In this document: positions 51,200-63,463 of the stretch, piece by piece
Layout of the letters: the number at the start of each line of letters is the position of its first letter
How positions within the stretch are numbered: position 1 is the stretch's first letter
Translations under genes and position numbers: made by a program
NCBI RefSeq assembly: GCF_963678635.1
Contig: NW_026970911.1
Span: forward strand, 1-64,000
DNA: 64,000 bases
Reading direction: 5' to 3'
DNA from: Symsagittifera roscoffensis
Taxonomy: Eukaryota; Xenacoelomorpha; Acoela; Convolutidae
Notes under the pieces: generated by a model
The model's database searches: none
Told to the model about the DNA's origin: nothing
The model's input: only the letters and a program-made list of their open reading frames with translations

Positions 51200-52225
51200 A
51201 AACCCCATTGAGTATCTCCATGAAGTACATACTTACTATGATACTATCGAAACAAATTACCTGGCTTGCCTCTACCTAGATTTCCAAAAGGCTTTCGACA
51301 AGGTGAACCACGCAATGATAATTAAAAATAAATTAGGAGCTTTGGTTTCACAGGACAATGTTTAAAGCTACTAAAAATATATCTAACAGATGGAAAACAA
51401 ACGTTTCGCATTGGAGCAGCAGTATCTGAGCCATTACCAGTACACAGTGGTGTGCCTCAGGGGTCAATTCTCTATATTCTCTATATAAATGAACTACCAG
51501 ATTGTGCAATGATAGCAAGTTTTGGCTACGTAGACGATTACAAAATTATTTGCAATGACCCATTAATTTTAAATATCGATGCGAAGAGAATTTGAAATTG
51601 GTGTGTAAAGAATTCTATGGCAGTAAATGTGTCAAAAAACCAAAATTCTCAGTGTAAAAGGGAATGCAAAAACTGAAGTAAATGAAACTGTTCTTCATGA
51701 AACAGCAGAAATGAAAGATTTAGGTCTTATAATCCCTAGCACATTAAGTTGGACTGAAAATGCTACAAACAGATCTGCCAATGCTCTGAAGGCATTAAGC
51801 TCTGTGAAAATAAACATCTCCAAAATAACAACAATGCCCATGAAATTCAAATCATACAAATCATTTGTTGCACCTATTGTAAGTTATGGCTCATCAGTAT
51901 GGAAACCCTCAAAATGAGATCTCAAAATTATTGAAAGCGTACAAAAGAAAGCAACAGCATCGATATTGAGTCCAACTCAAGAATACAAAGGTCGATTGAT
52001 TTCCCTACATATCCTCCCTCTGTCACTGTATCATGGACTACACATTCCACTGCTACTGCACAAAATCCTAACTGGAAAAACTGACCTATAATGGAAAAAA
52101 TTCATAAGTGTTAATGAAAAAGGACAAACAAGATATGCCAGTATGAAAAAATACGAAAGCAAACAATTTCGACTGCAAAAAATCAGAATCTGACTTTTTC
52201 ATGAGAGCCTGCAATATAACGAACG
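51200..52225 (+). pseudogene. LINE reverse transcriptase relic, main part
   Basis: Broken + strand frames with non-LTR RT motifs in order: LYLDFQKAFDKVNH (about 51273-51315), GVPQGSI (51449-51468), YVDD (51527-51538), then KDLGLIIPSTLSW and KSYKSFVAPIVSYGSSVW (51710-51900), typical of the thumb and C-terminal region of Jockey/CR1-like LINEs. The 5' half of the gene is missing because E sits at 51199. Stops and frameshifts throughout. Confidence 0.8.
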
Positions 52226-53115
52226 TGTAACAGTCGCCTAATTCGGTCACCAATGAGGCTTTAAAAAAATAGGCCCTATAACCATTGGCTCAAGAGTCAG
52301 GGACACTATCTCTTGTGTTTTTCTACCTCAAAAACGGTCGGAGCCAGTTCAGTTCGCTTGCAACATGAGACTAGAACCCGTTACAGCTTAAAGTCCACTA
52401 CCAAAATACCCCCACTCTAGAAAATAAGAACGTCCCCATACTTAGGTCTCAAAACACCCAAAATACACGAACGCCGTTAAAAACAGGGTCGGAACAATCC
52501 GTTAAGTTACATTTTATTGGACAGTGGAACTTTGATCCATTTCAGATGGATCAACCTAAAACTCGCCTTACCTCAACATACTTATTATAAAATGCACACG
52601 AAAAAACTAAATTTGGTACTTACATAACAGCACGCTTGAGAAACAGAGTATTTAAACTAATTAATGGCTCTAGCATAAATATAATCGAATTTAACTCAAG
52701 AAGTTTTCTAACAATGAGTTCCAATCAAGGAAAATAAGTTTTAATTCAAGAAAGTAGTTTTGGATCTGGACCATTGGGAGACTTCACTTGTCTGCCTTTC
52801 CGTTGAAGGTTCACACTGGTCCAGTTGATTCTTGCTCTGCTCTCGTATTTGTTTGGTCTCCTATATCAGATAGGACAGCTCTACTTTAGTTTTCTACGAT
52901 GGAAATTGCGAATAGCAATTTCCCACTGTATATTTTGACAACTTTCCCGCAATTGTTATTTCGGTCGTTCTGATTTCTTATTTTATGTTTTCAGTTGTCG
53001 CGAGAAAACTGAGCATGACAGGCTCCATTCGAATTTTTGAAAATTAAAATTTCATTCCAAAACCACGTATTTTCGTGCTCCTCAAGGTCAAACTTCCAGA
53101 TATGACCGACTGGCA
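52226..53115 (-). repeat. Solo LTR of the D/E type inserted in the LINE
   Basis: About 890 bp, close to the D LTRs, with no internal element sequence on either side. Flanked by GAACG (52221-52225) and CAACG (53116-53120), a 5-bp duplication with one mismatch, as left by recombination between two LTRs. Confidence 0.82.
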
Positions 53116-53475
53116 CAACGCCTTAAATGAACACCTCAAATTTGATGTCATGGAGCACGAAAACATAAAAGAACTAATAACGATTGGAGATATGAATAAT
53201 AAGAGAACATAAGAGAACTGATAACGAATAAGAATCGATAAACTCTGGAGATATTTTAAAGAGAAATTCAACGAAAACGATCCATGCTCTGTAAAAACTC
53301 TATGGACTGCCGATGCATGGACTGTGAAAACATTAGAAAATTAAACTTTTAAAACTTTTGATTTGACAAAAATTGAAAGGAGCTAACTCCCTCGGATTTA
53401 ATTTTCCTGAATTCTTGTTTACTATTATGATTATTATGATTATTATGATAAATATTATTATCATTATTATCACCA
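53116..53475 (+). pseudogene. LINE C-terminal end and 3' tail
   Basis: Continuation of the relic beyond the solo LTR: fragments reading LWRYFKEKFNEND and TLWTADAW to a stop near 53345, then a short 3' region and an (ATT/ATG)n tract (53420-53475), the kind of 3' tail seen in CR1/Jockey-like LINEs. Confidence 0.6.
53420..53475 (+). repeat. ATT/ATG trinucleotide tail of the LINE
   Basis: Imperfect TTATGATTATTATGATT repeats ending in ATTATCATTATTATC. Confidence 0.8.
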
Positions 53476-53670
53476 CACAAACCATAAGACCTTTCCATCG
53501 GTATTCCCTATCTTAATACATTGTAGACTCTATACCCAATGTTAATACATAGCTGGAAGACCGGATGCTCTATTCCCTATCTTAAAACATGGGGGTCTTC
53601 CACCTCCACCCCACCATCACTTCAGCCTCAACATCTATTACTGAGGTGGTTTTTAGATTTCATGTCTACC
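53476..53670. other. Unassigned spacer
   Basis: About 195 bp with two copies of a TATTCCCTATCTTAA-type sentence (about 53500 and 53570). No coding sign; probably part of a further degraded repeat. Confidence 0.5.
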
Positions 53671-54197
53671 AGGGTCACCAGGGGATAGATTAAGTACAAT
53701 TTAGCATCCTGCGCCGCTTTGACTGGCCTGGAATGAAGAAAGACTGCAAGAGATGTGTCAATGCGTGCATATACTGTCGACAAGTGAAATATTCAAGGAA
53801 AACGAAATTTCCCGCGAAATCAGTAGAGTTCTGAATTTAACGAGAAAGTACAGATAGAAAATCTCCGTGACAGGTTCGCGATACAATTAGATACTGGTTG
53901 TAATAGATCACTTCACGAAGCTAGCAGAAGCACTGCCGTGTGAAGCCGCCCTAGTGGACAAGACATGCGATCATTTGACGACACACTGGATATCCAGGTA
54001 TGGCTGTACGATAAGTTTTCGCTCAGACAACGGAAAGGCATTCGTTGGAGACTCGATGACCATCGGAACCCATGAGGAGATCACACGTCGCACAAGCACA
54101 TTCAACAACGTACCATCCACAAACGAACGGCCTAGTCAAGAGACAAACAGAACACTAGTGAAATTATTAAGGGTATATTTCTCCAGATACAGGACTT
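53671..54197 (+). pseudogene. Integrase fragment of a further Gypsy copy
   Basis: Two + strand frames homologous to the D/A integrase: zinc-finger part with RRFDWPGMKK and C-x2-C (ACIYCRQVK), then core with KTCDHLTTHWISRYGC and FRSDNGKAFVGD, then NRTLVKLLRVYFSRY. Frameshifts, an indel after the first Asp region and no intact DDE triad. It stops at 54197 where the LTR of C begins, so C was inserted into it. Confidence 0.75.
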
Positions 54198-55109
54198 TGT
54201 AACATTGGCCCGGAAGATACATATCGACGGAAAATTAAAATAAGTCCTAAGACGACTGGCCAACGTCTAGACAGAGCTTTACATGCTTTTAACCGTCTCT
54301 ACCAAGCCAGTACTTTCGGTGGTCTTTCTAACATCGGGTCGACAAAAACGTTACTGCTTTCGGCTTCGGTCAAAACCCTCAAATTAACTAGATTACATGC
54401 AAAAAAAGTGAGCTAATGGCTGGGTCTCAGTATCCTCAGACCACGAGGTCACTCCTAAAAACAGGGCTACTACTATTTATTGAGTTATTATTATTTTTGT
54501 TCAGTAGATAAAAATCATCATCTCCATCGAAGATGGATCAACCCTTTCCCCCAACTCCTAGCTTCTCATCCTAGCAAAATGAATTCAGATGTTAATTAAA
54601 TTCAATTCAGGACATAATAGGGAAGCTAAAAGTTTCTATAAGTTAATAAAAGTTCCAGTCCCGAGACCACTCCGGATTCTTGAATCCGGGGAAATAGGGC
54701 TCTTATCTTCCTCCCGGAAGGCTGTCTTCCACCCTTCACCGTTGTTCGCAACGGCCTTGCAACTATTGTAGCGACACAATAGTTGCAACTCGGAGCGGTC
54801 TCTGCTACTTCTGCAATTCGTTGTTGTTCTTCAATCACAATTTTCGTTGTTAACGCTATCGCAACTAATGTTGTTGTGTTTTTCTTCCGGTTTTCTGCCA
54901 AAATGGCCGTTTCTGTTGTTTCTCAGAAATATGACCTCATACTTCGAAAATTTAAAAACTTGAAACACCAGAATATACTAGCCTTCACCGTTTGGCCAAT
55001 CGTTCCAATAACGCTCTTATTCCTTCAAAACCGCCAATTCGGAAGGTTCGCTGCTAAAAACTCGAATCTGCTGAATCTGCATTTTGGTCCATTCTGGTCG
55101 AATGTCACA
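54198..55109 (-). repeat. 3' LTR of element C
   Basis: About 910 bp, inverted relative to A's LTRs and similar throughout (roughly 85% by eye), TGTGACATTC to GTTACA on the minus strand. It keeps the TTGCAACTATTG hairpin (54765-54796) and the CCTTCCGG box. The polypurine box lies beside it at 55110-55125. Confidence 0.88.
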
Positions 55110-55978
55110 TACTCCCCGGACAGTCCGGTCAATGTCCTCATTGAATCTCGCAATGTTCGTAAAATAGGTACAGTGTCATCGAACAGAATTTACAAAATGC
55201 ACGAAATTACTTTTATCTGCGTCATATCGACTCACTGCAGAATAGAAATGGCATCATACTACATCACTAAAGCCTTCAAATTCTTTCATTAATCTGCACA
55301 TTAAGGATACGACGTAAGATAAAAACATCTTTTCCGACTTCCAATGTCAATATCCTGATAAATCTTTTTCTCCTAGGTTTAAAAGGTGTTGGTTTGCAGG
55401 ACAGTCCTGCCAACCAACAAGCTAAAATTATCCTACTATGCTTCTTCCCTTCGGAAATCTTGCTTGCTATTGTCCTGAATATTAAAACTAAGAAACTCTG
55501 TGGTTAGAAAGAACAATGAAACAATCTCCCTCTTCGAGAGATTACCCAAGCCTTTCATGTCACCACAAAGTGATCAGTTCTCCTAGTTGATTAAAAACAG
55601 TCATGCAGGCTGGAATATTTAAATATACTCTTTACTCAAGCCTTTCTAAGTAAATAATAAGTACTAACTAAAATCAAAGCCACTAACTAAAATCAAAATG
55701 CAAATTTATAAATGCAACAAATTCAAAACTCAACTAAATGTTTCAGTTTTCAATTACAACTTAGTTGCTTAGGTTCTCACTTGAGTTTTTTCACACACGT
55801 AAAACAAATCTGAGTTTTGGTTTTCTTCTTCTTCGTCACTCCTTTGTTTTCTTCTTTTTTCGTCGTTTAGAAGTTCTAAAACTTCTAAATTCTTCTAATT
55901 TCGTCTATTTTTGCATCTCGTTTTTCGGCCATTCGTCAATGTTCCATCTCTTCCTCCTGTGATACTGACTCTGCACTT
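55110..55978 (-). other. 3' non-coding region of element C
   Basis: Matches A's 33070-33892. It contains the GCAGGACAGTCCTGC palindrome (about 55397-55411) and CCGGACAGTCCGG (about 55115-55127). No gene. Confidence 0.75.
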
Positions 55979-56773
55979 TCAGTTTCTGTGTCTTATCATT
56001 AGCAACTCATCATTAGCTATTCTGACGCTGTTGGAAGCAGTCCTCCAACACTTCTGCTCTTCTATCCTCTGTTTGCAACAAGGTAGGGGATCCACGTTAG
56101 ATTCTCTGTTTCTGCAGAAGCTGTTGTGGAGACACAACGTCACATTTCTCTCCAAATCTTCCTTCAACATCTCTGCCTTCTCCTTTCCACTACGTTCACT
56201 TGTCCTGGAAATTCTTTTCACAGCGGTGGTCACTGCATTCCGATGAGTCACAAGAGCTCGCTTGAAAGCTCCTGCTCCAATGTCCAGCTGATATTCACTG
56301 TACACTCTGCCGTGCTTCGATATATGCTTCTTAGCATATTCGTACAACCATGCAGTCATGTTAGCTCTGAACCATGGCATCAATCGTTTTCTTGCCCATA
56401 TCTTCTTCACTTCCATCGGAATGTTTAGAATCTTGCACATCGTCTCAAAAAGATCTAAATCTTTTAGACAATCCAATTTCCGCAACTGTTCTCTCGTCGG
56501 TGCCTCCTGTCTATTGTTTTCTTTCACATAAGCTTCCAACCATCGTATCGCCATCATAACTCCCACTATCACTATTGTTATGGGCTGTGATGAGTCTGGT
56601 AAACCCATGGAGAGCAGCTCTCCAGAGTCCCAGATCAACACCAGATTACTACGCTTGGGATACCACCAGGTCTGCAGCAACCAGTGGCAGGGAAACTTGT
56701 CATGCGTCATCATGATGCTCCTCCAATTACGTTTTCCCGAAGCTTCCAGTAATGGCTCCACTACCATCATCAC
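55979..56773 (-). pseudogene. Element C ORF3, C-terminal end
   Basis: 264 codons matching A at 32250-33050, including PCHWLLQTWWYP where A has PCHC (second Cys replaced by Trp in C), the WFRANMTAWLYEYAKKH run and FCRNRES. It ends 40 bp before the position of A's stop. A break separates it from the next piece near 56800-56830. Confidence 0.75.
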
Positions 56774-56833
56774 TCGGTGGACTTCATCATTCTCGTCTAC
56801 GGTATTGTAATCTGTAACAGTTGATCCTCTCTG

Positions 56834-58987
56834 TTACTGTCTCTCAAAGTCACTGAAGTTCCCACTCACGTATCCTATGAAAATCTTTCCCAGTATCGAT
56901 TCCAACTCCTCCTTGGTTCTCTCTGGAACTGCTGAGAACATCTTACATAGCAACTCGTAAGATTTTTTGGACATCCTCGTTAGTCTCACACACTTTGGCA
57001 CTGAGAAGGCTTGATCCACGATTGTTCTCGTACTCCTTACATCCACAGCTACAAAATGCACCGGGTATCTGCTCTTGCACATTGGAGCCAATGTCGAGCC
57101 CACCAGATATCGTGCTCCTGATGGTCTACAATAAGTCTCACTGTGTCTGATGTTCATTTCCGCTTCGATCGCTTCCCTCGATTTTCCTATGTGTTTCTGC
57201 TCGGTTTGCAGAACTCCTGGGAATACTTCTACACTGATGGCTGTGACCATCTCATGTCTCTGTTCTAGATTCAATAGTGACTCTAAAGAACTAAACATGC
57301 TGTAGAATCCTAGTGCAGTCACTAGATTCACCTCGGTTCCTCCATGACAATCCGCTATCAGTTCCTTTTCCGTTCTTGCTTTCATCAGTACGTTTCCAAA
57401 CAATACCGTCAATTGCTTGTGTTGTTTCTCTAGGGTCTTCACACAGTCCAGACCTCCACAAACGTGACCCTCCAGTCCACAGACTTCCGCCAGACAGCTA
57501 CCAGGTTTGACCCAGTCTTCTGGTCCCCAGCCAGGCAACTCCCCTTTATCTTCTCCGTTGCTCCTAGAGGCCGTTATCATCACATTATATATGATGTTAA
57601 GGTCACGCAGGTTACAGTCTGCATTCAGTTCCCTATGCACGTCTTTTGTCGCCCGTAATATCGGGTCAGCGTTGGGACTAGGACACCATGATGGCCTCAT
57701 CAATTCCCACACTGCCATCAAGCTCGTTCTCAGTAATTCATCTGAGAATCCCAACCCGAACCCCACTCTTTTGTCGGATTTTGGTACGGAAGGTGCAGTC
57801 ACCTCTTCTTCCAAGACCAGTCCCAATTTGATCTGAGGATTGGTAGCGCTCTTAATCTTTACAATTCTCGACGTCCAGAATCTTAGCAACACTGCCTGCT
57901 CATAATCGAAGAAGCAATCGCGTATGTCTTCACTCAGGAAAGGGTTGTACGCTATCCCTATGATTCCGGATACGTAGCTGTACGACTTCTTCTTGATCGG
58001 TCCACAGTACTCACTGGATTTCGGCAGTGCCCCCATAGATTCTTTAGTGAGTCTCAGCTCCTTGTTTGAAAATCTCCTGATTTCGTCTATCTTTCTCATG
58101 GGCTCTAACTCTTCGAGTTCTTTCATATTCACCCTCATCGGTTTGCTTTGCTGCATATCCAGCAGTGCTAGCAAGAGTAAGGCTTTCGCTCGTTCATCGC
58201 CCTCCCTCAGCATCTTAACACAGGTGTTCAATGCAGGTACTGAAATTTGCTCTATCATGAATCGAATGAAACAGAGAGCGTCTCTCCGCTTCGCACACGC
58301 TACTGCTGCTCCCTCTTGGATTATCAGATCCCTCAGGTTCGTCATAAGGAAAACCTTCTCTTCCTTTGACCTCTTCCTTTCTTCTGAATCATATTCTTCG
58401 CGAGTCAGTCCCATCATGCACCAGGCAAACCTCAGTTGTAACTCTGTTCTTACGTAAGGTACTGTCATGAGAGCGTGTATTCTTGGCGCAGTCCTCATCT
58501 CTTCTTCGAAGTACCGTAACACCACTGCTTTCCATGGAAGACTCACCAACTGCTCCATCGTTTCTGCCTGTATCTCAGACGACGCTAAAGTCCCGTACGC
58601 CTTCTGCTTGAGGGTGGTGCCTTGCAACATTGTCTCCAGATAATCCTCCATGGCACTCTTGCCTTCCAGAGCCATCACATACCCTCTAGCCGAGTTTCGG
58701 TACTCCAACATCTCCATGTATCCACCGGCGGGTTCATCTATCGACACAGCCTCCGATACTGTCAGTAGGTTATACTCCACTGGTACTAGTTGTCCTGCGA
58801 CACTTCCCTTTCCGTGATTCATGGGAGATGGCTTAAAGTCTTTCATTGTGCTCTCTCCACATTGGCTGAGTAATTCCATTTCTAAGGTCGCTCCGGTCAG
58901 AGTGCGGTCACTCCTTTTGGATTTGTAAACTGTCGACTTTATTCCCGCCATGAGAATGGGTGGCACCATCGCTATATCAGTCAACAC
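56834..58987 (-). pseudogene. Element C ORF3, large middle segment
   Basis: 717 codons aligned with A at 30020-32180. Carries KIDEIRRFSNKELRL, YVSGIIGIAYNPFL, the Cys/His cluster (GSCLAEVCGLEGHVCGGLDC) and SVPKCVRLTRM. The cluster residues are the same as in A. Ends at a stop where A reads on (RQKQRG). Confidence 0.78.
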
Positions 58988-60324
58988 TTTATCGTGCCAG
59001 GCAATTGATAATCACCTTGTCCCAATTCCATGACCTCTTCGAATCGTTTCCTTTTCGCTGAATTGACAGCTTTTATCGATATCTCCAAATCCACCTTCGT
59101 CTTTCCTACTCTTCTCGGCATCACTCTGCTGCCTAACTTCATTTTCATCTCGTTGATCTTATCAATCACCAATTTCGATCGCATCGTTCCTTTCCTGGTT
59201 CTTGACAGATACACCACCTCTCCTTTATCGTCCTGCGGTGTCATCTTGATGGGAGAGTTCGCTTCACTTTCATCAGTGGCTGAGTCAATCAACAACTCAC
59301 TCAGTCTCCCTTCACATTCATCAAGCTTATCAAGGACTTCCCGCATCAACGGTCGGTTGAGACCTGTTTTCAAAATGGACTGGGTCCCATAGCTCTGAAC
59401 TACTGTCCAGACTTCTTCCATTAACGCCACTCTGTCCAATCTACATCCCGTCCTATTCTCATGGTCTCGGTGATGTACTTCCCACTCTTCTTCGGGCAAC
59501 GTTCCCAAGAAAGGTACTCTGGCTGAGCCCTCTATTCTTCTTCTTCGAGGTGATTCCATGAGGATTCTCTGTTCGTTATTTCTTGAATTGCCAGGAGAGC
59601 TGCTCTCCGGCCAATTCCGTTTCATTTCCATAAAGGCTGACGGAGGCGTTGTTCTCAAGATCACTGAAGACATTGAAATCCAGGCTGGATACTCCACCTG
59701 TCGATGCTCTGTCGTCTTCCCCACCAGCTCGACTTGCATCTTGTTGCATGGGTTCTTCGGTTTGACGGCTTCCTCCGGTTTCACACTAGTCAGGATCAAA
59801 GAGGCCTTAAGCAGTTCGGTCCTGCCTCTCATCTTCATAGGCGCTAAGCCCAACCCCGCCCATTCCTCGTCAAATCTTCCAAGCTTGGGAGTCGCGGCGT
59901 TGCTTATTCGCCTTCTCGTCGCTTGATCCGTATAGGTATAGGCAAATCGTGTGTACTGTAACACGGCGGCATTTCTTCCCACAAAATATGTATCCATCGT
60001 TGCCACAAAATTCCCTATTCTCCTTGCATTGGTTTCGAATGCTCTCAACCTAGGAGTTTGTACCACGGAGACTGCTCCGAGCAACATCCTTCTTATCAGA
60101 GGGAATTCAGGGATTGCCTCCGGCAGCTTCTCGTAATCACCCCAGTCTTTCGTCTCTTCTCTCACTTTGTAATATGCTGCAGTGAGACGAGGAACTCTGG
60201 TCATTTCGCCATTCGTCTTATCATAGGGTCTCAGATTCCAGAGCTTTGGAAACACCTCGATGTGTCCTCTTTTTACTTCTCCCATGCGATCACGGAAGTG
60301 ATCGTCAAAGTTGATGACTGTCAT
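58981..60324 (-). pseudogene. Element C ORF3, linker segment
   Basis: 447 codons aligned with A at 28440-30020. Relative to A about 50 codons are missing around 59770 and another stretch near 59660, both in the acidic linker, without loss of frame. Overlaps the next piece by 7 bp in another frame. Confidence 0.72.
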
Positions 60325-60357
60325 CTCTGGCTCTGATATTTTCGCAAATAACAGATC

Positions 60358-61086
60358 TTAACTCATGAGTTTCCGCAATGTGTGCTGCTCACACCAGTTC
60401 AGTACACTACCGTCCACTGCTGATATGAGGTTCAGGTGCAGCACCGACCTCCTATACGCCTCCACCTTAACGTCAGGGAACGCAAACGTGACTGCTGGTC
60501 CATAGATCACTGTCACAAACTCCGTGGCTCCTCTGATTAATGCTAAGGGATCGGTTCTCATAGCCAAGCTCAGATCGGTTAACAGGGGCATGCCTCCAAC
60601 ATGTCGTCTAACATCTTCTTCTCTTTCGATAGTCTCATCTTCTCCCGTTCCAAAGCGATTTTGTTGTAAGATATATTGGATAAGAGTGTGTCTCAGGTCT
60701 CTTATATTATTCCACGAGTCCGTGGATTTCTTCATATCCAAATTCCCCACTCTCTCTCTCATCTGCTCTGGACAACGTGTCAATTTCATTATTCCTCCCA
60801 AGTTTCCGTGGGTAATCGCAATCAATGTTAGAAGCCCATCTAACCGCAGGTTCTGGATTCCTTCGGTGAGCAGCATCGCCGGTCCTTTCACGAAACTCTC
60901 TGCTCCAAACATTACGAACAAGGCTAGTAGTTCCACTTTTGACACTTCCACTACTGCTTGGAGGAATTCCTTTATCAAGTAATGAGAGACTTTCGGGTAG
61001 ACTTTTGCCAAGAAGGACGCGGTCCATCCTGCTCCCAACCCTTCCAGCATGCTGTCCGTCCGTTCAAAGCCTTCCCGTCCCTTCAC
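60358..61086 (-). pseudogene. Element C ORF3, conserved helical segment
   Basis: 242 codons aligned with A at 27690-28410 (GMPLLTDLSLAMRTDP, IYGPAVTFAFPD, LNWCEQHTL). It ends in TAA at 60358 where A has a Glu codon. Confidence 0.75.
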
Positions 61087-61089
61087 TTC

Positions 61090-61994
61090 CTAGGTCCAGA
61101 AGTTTTCCAGAAGGTTTCCACTGTTTACAAATTCAGTGGTCTTTTCTTCAGCATTTTCCGCCAGGTTCACCTCCTTTAACAAGTAGGCATGGATCTTCGT
61201 GATCATTACAGGGCCTTGCTCAAAAGCATCTGCACCCAATGCCGCTACTCGAGGACTCAGATGCAACAATTGGTTGGCCTCCGGTTTGGTTCTCAAATCA
61301 TCGCCTCCAAATGAGCTCTAGTCTCCTGTGAATTCTTCCTTCTCGCTTTTTCACCTGTTACTTCCATTGCTCGGAACCATAAGTCGTTGGACATCGCTAC
61401 GATTACTCGATGGTTGTCGTCTATTCCCGGTTTCAGTTTGAGCTGTCGACTGAAATTGGACATTTCCAACCCCAGCACCTCGTCCAACACTATCATGTGC
61501 AGCGCATGGTCCTTGAATCTTCTCATCGCGTTCGAGATATCTGACCACACTGCAGGTAGTTCAGCCCTGAGTGGCCTCAGGTTCTCCATTTCTGTCATGC
61601 GATTTGGGGCCGATATGATCACATCATATTTCCCTTCCGAAAGCAAGATTACGATCGCATAAACGAATTTTAGTCCATCCGGGAGATATGCATACCCCGG
61701 ACACAACGCGAATACTACCCTCGGTGTCACCGTGGTGAACGACCCCTCCTTCGTCGCATCCACCGCTTCACCCATCCACTCAAGGATATCTTTTATCGCT
61801 GGCCACACAGCATTCTCTGCCGTTGTAGGATCTCTGAGTCTGCTCAGAAAACCTCTACTGTGTAGATGGTCATTGATGCCAGCAAACACGATTGTAATTG
61901 GGTTCATGTCCGTCTGTCTTTGTACCCCTATAGCCAGAGATACCGATTGCAGCAGGTCCAGATCGACCGCTGCCAACATTATGACGTCGGCCAA
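61090..61994 (-). pseudogene. Element C ORF3, second SGNH-like module
   Basis: Frames 61994-61293 and 61296-61090 aligned with A at 26780-27680. FAGINDHLHSRGF is intact and, unlike in A, the module reads through without the TAA and 4-bp deletion found at 26996-27025. Two frameshifts (61293, 61980) are private to C. Confidence 0.7.
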
Positions 61995-62242
61995 AACAGA
62001 GACTTGGAAGTATACACGAACTCTGAATTCGCTTCTATCACGATCTTGGCCTTCCTCGTTTCTGCTTTGTCATAGGCGGCGAAGATGGTCTCATCTTTCT
62101 TTATCGCTTTCAACCCGCCGTATCTTTGGACATCACCATCTTGATTCACTAGTTTCGGGTATATTCTTTCCTTTACATGACCTGGGGTTGAGCTCACTTG
62201 CCTGAACATCTTCACATGTTGTCCGATCGGCGCCCTTGTCAC
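61979..62242 (-). pseudogene. Element C ORF3, short segment before the second SGNH-like module
   Basis: 87 codons matching A at 26520-26770 (TRAPIGQHVKMFRQ, YPKLVNQDGDVQRYGG, VIEANSEFVYTSKSLFW). Joined to its neighbours by frameshifts near 62290 and 61985. Confidence 0.65.
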
Positions 62243-62293
62243 CAGAAATCTTCCAGGTCTCTGTTCTCGATTCCCTTCATCACTCGGCAGTCC

Positions 62294-63463
62294 CTATAGG
62301 TCAGCAAATCTCAAGGCCGTCGTGGAACTGAAGTTTATGCTAGCGGCTATCAACCAGTCTACGCCGGTTATCGAGTACAGTCTGCTGACGGATAGCCTCG
62401 CTCCATTCAGCATCCTCCTTGCATCTTGGATGAAGCTCACCCTCTGGAGATCCAGCTTCATTAGTTCATCTTTGTATACATGCCAGGGAGATGGTATGGG
62501 CCTTGACCACATCAACGAGCCTCTGCTCGGGCGTCTCTCCTCTCGACTGGTACTTGTCGTCTCCGATCTCATGTCCGATCTGGACGTGCTGGCTGTCTCT
62601 TCGATTGGGTTGACAGGTCCTATTCTTCTCCTAGGATGGATGGTCCTCCTCATCGGCGCTTCTCCCAATCGATCCTGAACGTCTGTCCTTTGACCTGGTT
62701 CGCTCGAGCTCTGTTGTCTGTAGTTTGTGACGACCGGGACCGTCCCCAGGCGTGTTTCCAGGCTAGGAGGCACAAAGGTGGTAATCACCGCGTCATTCGA
62801 TGTTCCTTCTTCCTTCAGCACTCCTGTGTCAAAGAGTTCCGCCTCTAGTTCATCCAACCGCTCTTGGAAAGCTCGATTCAACCAAGCCTGTCCTTCTATA
62901 CTATCGAAGTGGATGCCGTCCGTGGTCAGTCTGGCCTGATCCATAGCTCTCAACTCATGTTCGATGTCCATGAGGATCATTCTTCCGGCATTCCGACTTG
63001 CGAGATTCCTCAAGATGTTATTCCACCTGACGACTCCTTCGTTGTGCCTTCTTCCTGCTGCTGTCAAGCTCCTCGTGTTCATTGGCACAGTGCAAACGGT
63101 CAGTACCGCGCAGTTGAACTTCTGCCAGAGAGTAGTGAACAAGCACACCATCATCGATTCCCATAGTGCTTCTTCCTCATCCGAACTTCTCGAGATGCTG
63201 TTCGTTCCAATCTGGATCATCACACTGGGGATCCTCCCTGGATTCATTAGTTCCACCATCCGGTATAACTGGGCTATGGTCGCTCCTCCAAAAGTCATCA
63301 CTGTGGTGACCCAAGAGGTCCTCAAATTCGATAGTACTCTGACCAAGCTGTCTCCTAGTATCAGATGTAATGTCCCCAGTGGCGGTTGTTGCAGGTTCCA
63401 GGTCGCTCCATTGAAGCAAGCTCTCGGATCTGTCTCCGGAACTCCCGTGAAGTTATATCTCAA
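62294..63463 (-). pseudogene. Element C ORF3, SGNH hydrolase module
   Basis: 389 codons holding a complete SGNH signature in one frame: LGDSLVR (nucleophile Ser), FGGAT (Gly), IGTNSISR in place of GTND, and TTDGIHFD (Asp/His). In block III the Asn is kept but the following Asp is Ser. Compared with A, C has the catalytic His and no frameshift inside the module. Ends at a stop after RFADL where A continues. Confidence 0.75.

Noticed and set aside
51200-53475. LINE relic as part of element E or D
   Set aside because: RT motifs are of non-LTR type, the orientation is opposite, and the boundary coincides exactly with the LTR edge.
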